Assembly (NCBI RefSeq): GCF_004322705.1
Contig: NZ_SIZZ01000001.1
Span: 124,001 to 188,000, forward strand
DNA from: Dyella terrae
GTDB lineage: Bacteria; Pseudomonadota; Gammaproteobacteria; Xanthomonadales; Rhodanobacteraceae
Direction of reading: 5' to 3'
DNA length: 64,000 nt
The notes beneath the pieces are model-generated. The model ran no database searches, was not told where the DNA came from, and saw only the letters and a program-made list of their open reading frames with translations. Every line of letters begins with the position of its first letter. The stretch's first letter is position 1. The position numbers and the translations under genes are program-made. Shown piece after piece: positions 39,227-48,274 of this stretch.

Positions 39227-39297
39227 TCAATTGTCTTGGGCCGGGGCGCGACCTGCGTCTTTTATCCGGCCCGTGGGTTGCGAGGGGAGAACATAAA

Positions 39298-39564
39298 ATG
39301 TCCAAAGGGCAGTCGTTGCAAGATCCGTTTTTGAATGCTTTGCGCCGTGAGCGCGTTCCGGTCGCCATTTATCTGGTCAATGGAATCAAGTTGCAGGGCA
39401 CGATCGAGTCGTTCGATCAGTTTGTGGTGCTCCTGCGCAACCAGGTGAGCCAGATGGTCTATAAACACGCCATCTCCACCGTCGTCCCAAGCCGCAATGT
39501 CCGCGTGGGCAATGGTCACGACGGCCACGTCGAATCCGCGACGGGTGCCGATTCCGAGGCTTGA
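39298..39564 (+). CDS. hfq: RNA chaperone Hfq
   Basis: 88 residues. Hfq is a hexameric Sm-like RNA chaperone that pairs small RNAs with mRNAs. The Sm1 region ([27 protein letters not shown]) and Sm2 ([15 protein letters not shown]) are intact, with the N-terminal helix [18 protein letters not shown]. The C-terminal tail is short and His/Gly/Asp-containing. GAGGGGAGAA precedes the ATG. A stable hairpin separates it from hflX. Confidence 0.98.
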   Translation: MSKGQSLQDPFLNALRRERVPVAIYLVNGIKLQGTIESFDQFVVLLRNQVSQMVYKHAISTVVPSRNVRVGNGHDGHVESATGADSEA

Positions 39565-39588
39565 TCGGCCGCTCGGGAAGACCCATGT

Positions 39589-39624
39589 GAACAAGGCTGT
39601 GGGCACCAGCCCGCGGCCTTGTTC
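39589..39624 (+). terminator. Stable hairpin between hfq and hflX
   Basis: GAACAAGGCTGTGGGC and GCCCGCGGCCTTGTTC pair over 16 bp with two G-U wobbles around an ACCA loop. It lies 25 bp after the hfq stop and lacks a T-run. It could stabilise hfq mRNA or partly terminate it ahead of hflX. Confidence 0.6.
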
Positions 39625-39733
39625 GCCTGACGTGGCCCCGAGGGGCGCCAGGGCGATCCGGTGTATATCCCATACACTTGCCATGTTCCGGCCTTGCGCC
39701 GGTGTGGCTACTCGCACAGGTCATCCCAGATAA

Positions 39734-41050
39734 GTGTTCGACAGACAGAAAAAAGGTGAGCGCGCCGTGCTCGTCCTGCCGCATTCGCGCGGTGAAGGCG
39801 ACAGCGCCAGGCGTGCCGAAGAATTTGCCGAGTTGGTCAAATCGGCCGGCGCCGAGGTGCTGGGAAGCATTCCCGCACGCGTCGATATCCCCAATCCTCG
39901 CTTCTATATTGGCTCGGGCAAGGCCGAAGAAGTGGCCGAGATGGCCGCGGCACTCGAGGCCGACCTGGTGCTGGTCGATCACACCCTTTCGCCCGTGCAG
40001 GAGCGAAACCTTGAGAAGCATCTCAAGGTGCGCGTGGTCGATCGCGCCGGACTCATCCTGGATATCTTCGCCCAGCGCGCCCGTTCCCACGAAGGCAAGC
40101 TGGAAGTGGAGCTGGCCCAGCTCAAGCACATCGCCACCCGGCTGGTGCGGGGCTGGACCCACCTTGATGCCCAGCGCGGCGGTGCGATCGGCAACCGCGG
40201 CCCCGGCGAAACCCAGCTGGAAACCGACCGTCGCCTGCTCGCCGAGCGGGTGAAAATGCTCACCAAGCGTCTGGAAAAGGTGCAGGTACAGCGCGGTCAG
40301 CAGCGCCGTGCGCGCCTGCGCAATACCGTGCCGCGCGTGGCGCTCGTCGGTTACACGAATGCGGGCAAGTCCACGCTGTTCAACGCGCTGACCTCCGGCG
40401 AAGTGTTCGCGGCGAACCTGCTCTTCGCCACGCTGGATCCTACGGTGCGCAAACTCGACGACCTCAGCTGCGGCCCCGCAGTGATTGCCGATACGGTCGG
40501 CTTCATCCGTGATTTGCCCCACGACCTGGTGGCCGCCTTCCGCGCCACCCTGGCCGAAGCCCGCGATGCCGACCTGTTGCTGCATGTCAGCGATGCGGCG
40601 GACGACGAGCGCGAGTACCTGCACCGCGTCGTCGACCAGGTGCTGGAGGAAATCGATGCCGGCGACGTCCCGCAACTACGCGTGATGAACAAGATCGACC
40701 TGGCGGGCACCGAGCCCCGGATCGATCGCGATAGCGAAGGGCGGCCCACGGCGGTCTGGTTGTCGGCGGCGTCGGGGCAGGGGCTGGACCTGCTGCGCCA
40801 GGCGCTGGGCGAACTGCTGGGCGGTGATCGCGTCCGTTCGGCGTTGCGCCTGCCACTGACCGAAGGGCGCCTGCATGCGCGTCTCCGGGCGGCGGGAGCC
40901 ATCGCCAGCGAAGACGTCGATGCCGATGGATGGATGCTGCAGATCGATGCGCCCCGCAGCGTGCTGGCACCCCTGGGTGGTGGGACGGAGGCCGAGGCGG
41001 CGCTGATGCGCGGGCTGCTCGACGTCCCGGAACTGTCGGTCGACGAGTGA
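39734..41050 (+). CDS. hflX: Ribosome-associated GTPase HflX
   Basis: 438 residues from a GTG. HflX is a heat-responsive GTPase that splits stalled ribosomes. The N-terminal HflX domain contains NPRFYIGSGKAEEVAEM and ATRLVRGWTHLDAQRGGAIGNRGPGETQLETDRR. The G domain has GYTNAGKSTLF at residues ~206-216, DTVGFIRDLPHDLV, NKID and SAASGQG. A short dyad GTGTAT-ATCCC-ATACAC (39661-39677) lies in the promoter region. It follows hfq as in E. coli. Confidence 0.96.
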   Translation: MFDRQKKGERAVLVLPHSRGEGDSARRAEEFAELVKSAGAEVLGSIPARVDIPNPRFYIGSGKAEEVAEMAAALEADLVLVDHTLSPVQERNLEKHLKVRVVDRAGLILDIFAQRARSHEGKLEVELAQLKHIATRLVRGWTHLDAQRGGAIGNRGPGETQLETDRRLLAERVKMLTKRLEKVQVQRGQQRRARLRNTVPRVALVGYTNAGKSTLFNALTSGEVFAANLLFATLDPTVRKLDDLSCGPAVIADTVGFIRDLPHDLVAAFRATLAEARDADLLLHVSDAADDEREYLHRVVDQVLEEIDAGDVPQLRVMNKIDLAGTEPRIDRDSEGRPTAVWLSAASGQGLDLLRQALGELLGGDRVRSALRLPLTEGRLHARLRAAGAIASEDVDADGWMLQIDAPRSVLAPLGGGTEAEAALMRGLLDVPELSVDE

Positions 41051-41299
41051 CAGGCAGGCGGGTAGTCGCCCGCCTTGCTCCCTTACCTGAAGCAGCCTGT
41101 ATGGTTCCCGGCCCGGTCGCGTCGGACGCGTTCCTGGCACCCAGTCTGCCGTCTACCTCTGGTAGAATCCCGACTGTTTGTGCGACTCCGTGCCGGACGG
41201 CACCCTTGCCTCGACACGACCCGTCACCATGTTGCATACCGATCAAGGTGTTTTCCGGCCGATGTTGCCGGCCTCCCAGCGGCCTCAAGGAGACTGACA

Positions 41300-42463
41300 A
41301 TGGCCTGGAACGAACCCGGCAACGGGCAGCGTGACCCCTGGGGCAAGAATCGCCAGCCCGGCGGCAAATCGGGGCTGGACGACATGCTCAAGCAGTTGAA
41401 GGCACGTTTCGGCAAGCTGGGCGGTGGCCCGGGCGGCGTGCTAACCATTATCGTGGCCCTGGTCCTGGCCTCGCTCCTGCTCAGCAGCTACACCATCGTC
41501 GATGCCCGCCAGGCTGGCGTGGTGCTTCGCTTTGGCCAGTACTCGCGCACCCTCGGCCCCGGCTTCCACTTCAAGCTTCCCCGCCCGTTGGAGTCGGTCA
41601 CCAAGGTCAGCACCACCGAGATTCGCTCGGTGACGGACACCGTCCGCATGCTGACGGCCGACGAAAACATCATCTCGGTCGACTTCAACGTCCAGTACCA
41701 GGTGTCGGACGCGCGCAAATTCCTCTTTGCGCTGAGCGGCAAGCCGGAAGACACGCTGCGTCAGGCATCCGAAGCCGCGGTGCGCTCGGTGGTCGGCGCC
41801 AACGTGATGGACAACATCCTCACCAGCCCCGGCGCAGAGCAGGTCATCGCCGCCCCGGCGACCGCCACGACGGCGGCAGCCCCCGTGACCACCGCCCCCG
41901 TGGCAGCGGCCGCGCCGGCCCAGACGCGTGACACTTTGCAGCAGCAGACCCGCGAAATCCTTCAGGCGACGCTGGACAGCTACGACTCGGGCCTGCGCAT
42001 TACCGACGTCAGCTTCCAGAACGTGGCGCCGCCGCAGGAAGTGAAGGACGCTTTCGACGACGTCAACGCGGCGCGCGAAGACAAGCAGGGCACCGAGAAC
42101 AACGCCCGCGCCTATGCCAGCAAGGTGGTGCCGGTGGCCCGCGGTGAAGCCGCGCGCATCGCTGCCCAGGCCCAGGGTTATGCCGCCGAGCGCGAGGCTC
42201 GCGCCACGGGCGATGCCGCTCGCTTCAATCTCATCCTCAAGGAATACCGCGCCGCGCCGGAGGTCACCCGCCGTCGCCTGTGGCTGGAAACCGTCGAGGA
42301 CGTGATGTCGAACAACCCGAAGGTGCTCGATGGCGCCAACGGTCGCAACATGATCTATCTGCCGCTTGATCGCGCCGCCGGCAACGTCAAGGACCTGCCG
42401 CCCGTCGGCACGGTGATGCAGTCCGGCGCGGCGGATGCCACGGGCAAGGAGAAGCAGCCATGA
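41300..42463 (+). CDS. hflK: FtsH protease activity modulator HflK
   Basis: 387 residues. HflK and HflC form the membrane complex that surrounds FtsH and limits its action. A Gly/Pro-rich N-terminus precedes one transmembrane helix (VLTIIVALVLASLLLSSYTIV) and the SPFH domain (DARQAGVVLRFGQY). A low-complexity Ala/Thr/Pro insert interrupts the SPFH region at about residues 183-210 (EQVIAAPATATTAA onward). It is larger than in E. coli HflK and seen in Xanthomonadales. AAGGAG lies upstream of the ATG. The stop overlaps hflC by 4 bp. Confidence 0.95.
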   Translation: MAWNEPGNGQRDPWGKNRQPGGKSGLDDMLKQLKARFGKLGGGPGGVLTIIVALVLASLLLSSYTIVDARQAGVVLRFGQYSRTLGPGFHFKLPRPLESVTKVSTTEIRSVTDTVRMLTADENIISVDFNVQYQVSDARKFLFALSGKPEDTLRQASEAAVRSVVGANVMDNILTSPGAEQVIAAPATATTAAAPVTTAPVAAAAPAQTRDTLQQQTREILQATLDSYDSGLRITDVSFQNVAPPQEVKDAFDDVNAAREDKQGTENNARAYASKVVPVARGEAARIAAQAQGYAAEREARATGDAARFNLILKEYRAAPEVTRRRLWLETVEDVMSNNPKVLDGANGRNMIYLPLDRAAGNVKDLPPVGTVMQSGAADATGKEKQP

Positions 42464-43326
42464 AGTTCTTTGCCGGCATTCTCGTCGTCCTGGCCGTCCT
42501 CCTCGGCTACAACAGCATGTTCGTCGTGCACGAAGGGCAGGCCGCCCTCGTGACCCAGTTCGGCCGCATCGTGCGCGCCGGCGACGCCCCAGGCCTGCAC
42601 TTCAAGGTGCCGTTGATCCAGCAGGTGCTGTTGTTCGATAACCGCATCCTGCCGCTCGAAGCCAAGCCGGAGCGCTATTTCACTTCCGAGAAGAAGAGCG
42701 TCAACGTCGATTTCTACGTGAAGTGGCGCATTGCCGACAGCGCAGCCTACTACCGCGCCACGGCCGGCCAGGAACTGCAGGCTGTCAGCAGCCTGGCGCC
42801 GATCGTGAAGGACGCGCTGCGCTTCGAATTCAACGCGCGCACCTTGCAGGAACTGATCTCGGGTGGCCGCAAGGACATTACCGAGCGCGTGCGCAAGCAA
42901 ACCGACGCCGCTGCTCGCAAGAACCTGGGCATCACCGTGGTGGACGTGCGCATCAAGCGCATCGACCTGCCGGACGAAGTGAGCGAGTCCGTTTACAAGC
43001 GCATGCGCGCCGAGCGCCTGCAGCTGGCCAACGAGCTCCGCTCGACCGGTCAGCAGGCTGCCGAGGCCATCCAGGCCGATGCCGACCGCCAGCGCCAGAT
43101 CCTGATTGCCGACGCCGAGCGTGACGCGGCCTCGGTGCGGGGTGAGGGCGACGCGAAGGCCGCCGGTATCTATGCCCTGGCCTATGGTCAGGATCCGGAG
43201 TTCTTCGCGTTTTATCGAAGCCTGGGCGCGTACCGTAAGTCGTTCGAGGACGGCAAGGGCGTGCTGGTGCTCAAGCCGGATTCCGAGTTCCTGCGCTATT
43301 TCAACGACGGCAACAGCAAGCGCTGA
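42460..43326 (+). CDS. hflC: FtsH protease activity modulator HflC
   Basis: 288 residues. It is the partner of HflK. It has an N-terminal membrane helix (MKFFAGILVVLAVLLGYNSMF), then the SPFH domain starting VVHEGQAALVTQFGRIVRAGDAPGLHFKVP and a helical tail with QAAEAIQADADRQRQILIADAERDAASVRGEGDAKAAGIYA. The ATG overlaps the hflK stop (ATGA), ensuring coupled translation. Confidence 0.96.
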   Translation: MKFFAGILVVLAVLLGYNSMFVVHEGQAALVTQFGRIVRAGDAPGLHFKVPLIQQVLLFDNRILPLEAKPERYFTSEKKSVNVDFYVKWRIADSAAYYRATAGQELQAVSSLAPIVKDALRFEFNARTLQELISGGRKDITERVRKQTDAAARKNLGITVVDVRIKRIDLPDEVSESVYKRMRAERLQLANELRSTGQQAAEAIQADADRQRQILIADAERDAASVRGEGDAKAAGIYALAYGQDPEFFAFYRSLGAYRKSFEDGKGVLVLKPDSEFLRYFNDGNSKR

Positions 43327-43345
43327 GGAAGGATGTCCTTAAGTG

Positions 43346-43531
43346 ATGCCGCGTGATCTGGCGGCCGCCTTATGCCTGGTGGTCGTCATCGAAGGACTGG
43401 TTTTGTTTGCGGCGCCCCGTGGGTGGCAATCGGCCATGCGCGAGGCGCAGAAGCTCGCCCCGGGCAAGCTGCGACTGATCGGCGCGGTGGCCATGGCGGC
43501 GGGCCTGCTTTTCCTGCAGTTCGTGCACTAG
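43346..43531 (+). CDS. DUF2065 small membrane protein (YjeT-like)
   Basis: 61 residues with two membrane helices (LAAALCLVVVIEGLVLFAAP and LRLIGAVAMAAGLLFLQFVH). It occupies the position of yjeT between hflC and purA in E. coli, which supports the family call. Its function is unknown. The ATG at 43346 is one codon after a possible GTG start. Confidence 0.9.
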   Translation: MPRDLAAALCLVVVIEGLVLFAAPRGWQSAMREAQKLAPGKLRLIGAVAMAAGLLFLQFVH

Positions 43532-43541
43532 TCACGACTGA

Positions 43542-44897
<1,356 letters not shown>

Positions 44898-44915
44898 ACC
44901 TCCGATCGCAGCACG

Positions 44916-44942
44916 CAAAAGGCCCCCGCTGGGGGCCTTTTG
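44916..44942 (+). terminator. Rho-independent terminator after purA
   Basis: CAAAAGGCCCCC-GCT-GGGGGCCTTTTG is a perfect 12-bp stem, followed by TTTTG, 18 bp past the purA stop. Confidence 0.95.
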
Positions 44943-45537
44943 TTTTGTCGTTCATGGCACAGCTTGATAGCGGTGACCGAAGTCCGCGCGGAAGTGAACG
45001 CCTTTGCGTGGCACACCTTCGCGTCTGCCTATGCTTCAAGGTGGCCGCGGCTCATCGGATGCGCCGTCGAGGCGCGATACAGCGCGTGAACCACGTGTGC
45101 GCGATCGCACAATTGCAGCAATCGACTGACGTCCTGAGCTTCCGATGGACAGCTTTGTGAGCGCGGTACGAGCAGGCGCGGCGCGCAGCACGTAAGTTTG
45201 CGCGCAGCCAGGGGCGGCTCTAGGCGGCCAACCGTGGTCAGCGGGTCGAGAGTCCTTGCGACGCTCGCCCGCGCCCAACTCCCCTCACAGCGACTGTCTC
45301 CCCGGCAGTCGGGCAATATCGGGCTGGAATCATGCCGCGCCGCCGCATGGCTGGCATGACTTCCGGCCCGTGCCGGCAACCCACGCGCACCGCCACCATC
45401 CGGTTGTTCACAAGGATGCTCTGACGGGATCTTCCCACGCGTGAGCGGTGATGCCATACGCCTCCACCGGGTGATGATCCTGTCAGAGCATCTTCAGGCT
45501 CGCCGGCCATGCGCCGGAACCACTTCGAGGGGAAATC
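44943..45537. other. 595-bp intergenic region
   Basis: No supported gene is visible. Short open frames (for example 44945-45160 on the plus strand and several on the minus strand) lack ribosome-binding sites or recognisable products. The 3' part holds the inverted repeat at 45415-45492. No tRNA, terminator-like T-run or clear consensus promoter was found apart from this. Confidence 0.6.
45415..45492. repeat. Imperfect long inverted repeat upstream of the M1 aminopeptidase
   Basis: Arms 45415-45431 (GATGCTCTGACGGGATC) and 45476-45492 (GATCCTGTCAGAGCATC) pair with 16 of 17 matches around a 44-nt spacer. It lies 46 bp before the aminopeptidase ATG, so it would form a hairpin in the 5' leader or at the DNA level. 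Confidence 0.7.
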
Positions 45538-48201
45538 ATGCGTCGCACTTTTCTGGGTTCTGCCATTGTCCTGGCGCTGGCAGGCGCCGCCCTGACCGCC
45601 GCACCGTCTGCGTTTGCCGACAAGGCACCGGTCGCCGCCACCGCCAACAAGGTCACCACGCAGCTGCCGCTTTCGGTGCGCCCGTCGCACTACGACGTTG
45701 AGGTGACGCCGCACGCCGAGTCGCTCACGTTCGACGGCAAGGTCACGATTACCGTCGACGTGCTGGAGCCGACGAGCAGCATCACGCTCAACGCGATCGA
45801 CATGAGCTTCTCGAAGGTGTCGTTGACGCCGGCCAGCGGCAAGGCGCTGGCGGATCCCAAGGTCGCGGTGGATGCCGAGAAGCAGACCGCCACGTTCACG
45901 TTTGCCAAGCCGCTCGCCAAGGGCAGCTACAAGCTGTCCATGGATTACACGGGCAAGATCGGCACCCAGGCCAACGGCCTGTTCGCGATCGATTACGACA
46001 CCAAGGCCGGCAAGAAGCGCGCGCTGTACACCCAGTTCGAGAACTCCGACGCCCGCCGCTTCATCCCGTCGTGGGATGAGCCGAACTACAAGGCGACCTT
46101 CAACCTCGTCGCTAACGTGCCTGCCGACCAGATGGCCGTCAGCAACATGCCGATCGCCAAGAAGGAAGACGCAGGCAAGGGCCTGGAGAAAGTCACCTTC
46201 CAGCCGTCGCCGAAGATGTCGACCTACCTGCTGTTCTTCGGCGTGGGCGACTTCGAGCGCGCCACCAAGATGGCCGGCAAGACCGAAGTGGGCGTGATCA
46301 CGCAGAAGGGCATGCTCAGCCAGGCCGACTTCGCGCTGGATTCGGCCAAGATCATCCTCGACGAATACAACGACTACTTCGGCACGCCGTTCCCGCTGCC
46401 CAAGCTCGACAACATCGCCTCGCCGGGCCGCAGCCAGTTCTTCGGCGCGATGGAAAACTGGGGCGCGATCTACACCTTCGAGTACATCCTGCTGCTCGAT
46501 CCGACCATCTCCACGCAGTCGGACAAGCAGGCCGTGTTCTCGGTGCAGGCGCACGAAATGGCCCACCAGTGGTTCGGCGACCTGGTGACCATGCGCTGGT
46601 GGGATGACCTGTGGCTCAACGAAGGTTTCGCTTCGTGGATGGAGGGCCGCACCACCGCCAAGCTGCATCCGGAGTGGAACACCAAGCTCGAAGAAGTCGG
46701 CGTGCGCGAAGGCGCGATGGGCCGTGACGCCATCGCCACCACGCATCCGATCGTGCAGCACATCGAAACGGTGGAGCAGGCCAGCCAGGCCTTCGACGCG
46801 ATCACCTACTCGAAGGGCCAGGCCGTGATCGGCATGCTGGAAGGCTACGTCGGTGCCGATGGCTGGCGCGATGGCGTGCGCCTGTACATGAAGCAGCACG
46901 CCTACGGCAACACGGTGTCCGACGATCTGTGGAAGGCCGTGGAAACGGCGTCGAAGAAGCCGGTGACGACCATCGCGCATGACTTCACGCTGCAGCCGGG
47001 TATCCCGATGATCAAGGTGGAAAGCGCCACCTGCAACGCGGGCAAGACCACGATCAAGCTGAGCCAGGGCGAATTCACCCGTGATCGTCCGAACAAGACG
47101 GCACTGAAGTGGCATGTGCCGGTGATCGCGCAGACCGTCGGCGGCGAACCCGCTCGCACGGTGGTGGATGGCACCGCCACGATGGAACTGGCCGGTTGCG
47201 GCCCGGTGCTCGTCAACGCCGGTCAGAGCGGTTACTACCGCACGCTGTACGGCACCGAGCAGTTCGATGCGCTCAAGGGCAGCTTCGCGAAGCTGCAGCC
47301 GATCGATCAGCTGGGCGTGCTCGGCGACAGCTGGGCGCTGGGCATGGCCGGTCTGCAGTCGTCCTCGTCGTTCCTGGACCTGGTGCAGGCAACGCCCGCC
47401 GATGCCGACCCGCAGATCTGGGGTGACATCGCCGGTGACCTGACGGCGCTGGACGGCTACTACGATGGCGACGCTGCTCGCCAGGGCGCGTTCCGCAAGT
47501 TCGCCGTGGCCAAGCTCAAGCCCGTCTTTGCCAAGGTGGGTTGGGAAGAGAAGGCCGGCGAAGCCGATCCGGTGAAGGTGCTGCGCAACCAGCTGATCGG
47601 TGTGCTTGGCACGCTGGGCGACCAGGACGTGATCAAGGAAGCCCGCCGCCGCTACGCCGCCTCCGAGAAGGATTCGAAGGCTCTGCCGGGCGCGATCCGC
47701 CGCGTGACGCTCGCTGTGGTCGCCCGCAATGCCGATGCTGCTACCTGGGACAAGCTGCACGCCGCCGCCAAGGCCGAAAAGACGCCGATGGTGAAGGACC
47801 AGCTGTACACCTTGCTGTCGGTCGCGCAGGACAAGGCGCTCGCGCAGCGTGCGCTGGACCTCGCGCTCACCGATGAGCCGGGTGCCACCAACAGTGCCGG
47901 CATGATCGGCGCCGTCTCGGGTCGTCATCCGGAAATGGCCTTCGATTTCGCCGTGGCTCACAAGGCACAGGTGGACAAGCTGGTCGACTCCACGTCGAGC
48001 AGCCGTTACTACCCGGCACTGGGCGGCCGCTCGCTGAACCCGGCCATGGTCGGCAAGCTCAAGGCTTTCGCTGACAAGTACATTGCCGAAGGCTCGCGTC
48101 GCGACACCGAAACGGCCATCGCCAACATCGAGTACCGCGTGAAGGTGCGCGATGATCGTATGCCGGCGATCGATGCCTGGTTGAAGCAGCACGGCGCGTA
48201 A
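45538..48201 (+). CDS. Secreted M1 family zinc aminopeptidase
   Basis: 887 residues with a signal peptide (ending at PSAFA). The zinc site is H339-E-x-x-H343 (VQAHEMAHQW) with Glu362 (LNEGFAS), giving the HEXXH-x18-E pattern. The substrate-recognition motif GAMENWG is at residues 303-309. The C-terminal ~350 residues form an ERAP1-C-like helical domain. It is predicted to remove N-terminal residues from peptides in the periplasm, complementing the two S46 dipeptidyl-peptidases. GAGGGGAA precedes the ATG. A terminator follows. Confidence 0.94.
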   Translation: MRRTFLGSAIVLALAGAALTAAPSAFADKAPVAATANKVTTQLPLSVRPSHYDVEVTPHAESLTFDGKVTITVDVLEPTSSITLNAIDMSFSKVSLTPASGKALADPKVAVDAEKQTATFTFAKPLAKGSYKLSMDYTGKIGTQANGLFAIDYDTKAGKKRALYTQFENSDARRFIPSWDEPNYKATFNLVANVPADQMAVSNMPIAKKEDAGKGLEKVTFQPSPKMSTYLLFFGVGDFERATKMAGKTEVGVITQKGMLSQADFALDSAKIILDEYNDYFGTPFPLPKLDNIASPGRSQFFGAMENWGAIYTFEYILLLDPTISTQSDKQAVFSVQAHEMAHQWFGDLVTMRWWDDLWLNEGFASWMEGRTTAKLHPEWNTKLEEVGVREGAMGRDAIATTHPIVQHIETVEQASQAFDAITYSKGQAVIGMLEGYVGADGWRDGVRLYMKQHAYGNTVSDDLWKAVETASKKPVTTIAHDFTLQPGIPMIKVESATCNAGKTTIKLSQGEFTRDRPNKTALKWHVPVIAQTVGGEPARTVVDGTATMELAGCGPVLVNAGQSGYYRTLYGTEQFDALKGSFAKLQPIDQLGVLGDSWALGMAGLQSSSSFLDLVQATPADADPQIWGDIAGDLTALDGYYDGDAARQGAFRKFAVAKLKPVFAKVGWEEKAGEADPVKVLRNQLIGVLGTLGDQDVIKEARRRYAASEKDSKALPGAIRRVTLAVVARNADAATWDKLHAAAKAEKTPMVKDQLYTLLSVAQDKALAQRALDLALTDEPGATNSAGMIGAVSGRHPEMAFDFAVAHKAQVDKLVDSTSSSRYYPALGGRSLNPAMVGKLKAFADKYIAEGSRRDTETAIANIEYRVKVRDDRMPAIDAWLKQHGA

Positions 48202-48229
48202 GCGTTCCGTTTCAGCAGGACGCAAGAAA

Positions 48230-48259
48230 ACAAAGGCCCCGCTTCGGCGGGGCCTTTGT
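48230..48259. terminator. Intrinsic terminator between the aminopeptidase and CLC genes
   Basis: ACAAAGGCCCCGC-TTCG-GCGGGGCCTTTGT is a perfect 13-bp stem with a UUCG loop, placed between the convergent stops at 48201 and 48275; it may work in both directions. Confidence 0.93.
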
Positions 48260-48274
48260 CATGTATGGATCGAC

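Noticed and set aside
45238-48225. 995-codon minus-strand open frame opposite the aminopeptidase
   Set aside because: Antisense to an M1 gene with HEXXH and GAMENWG motifs; no domain seen in the opposite reading.
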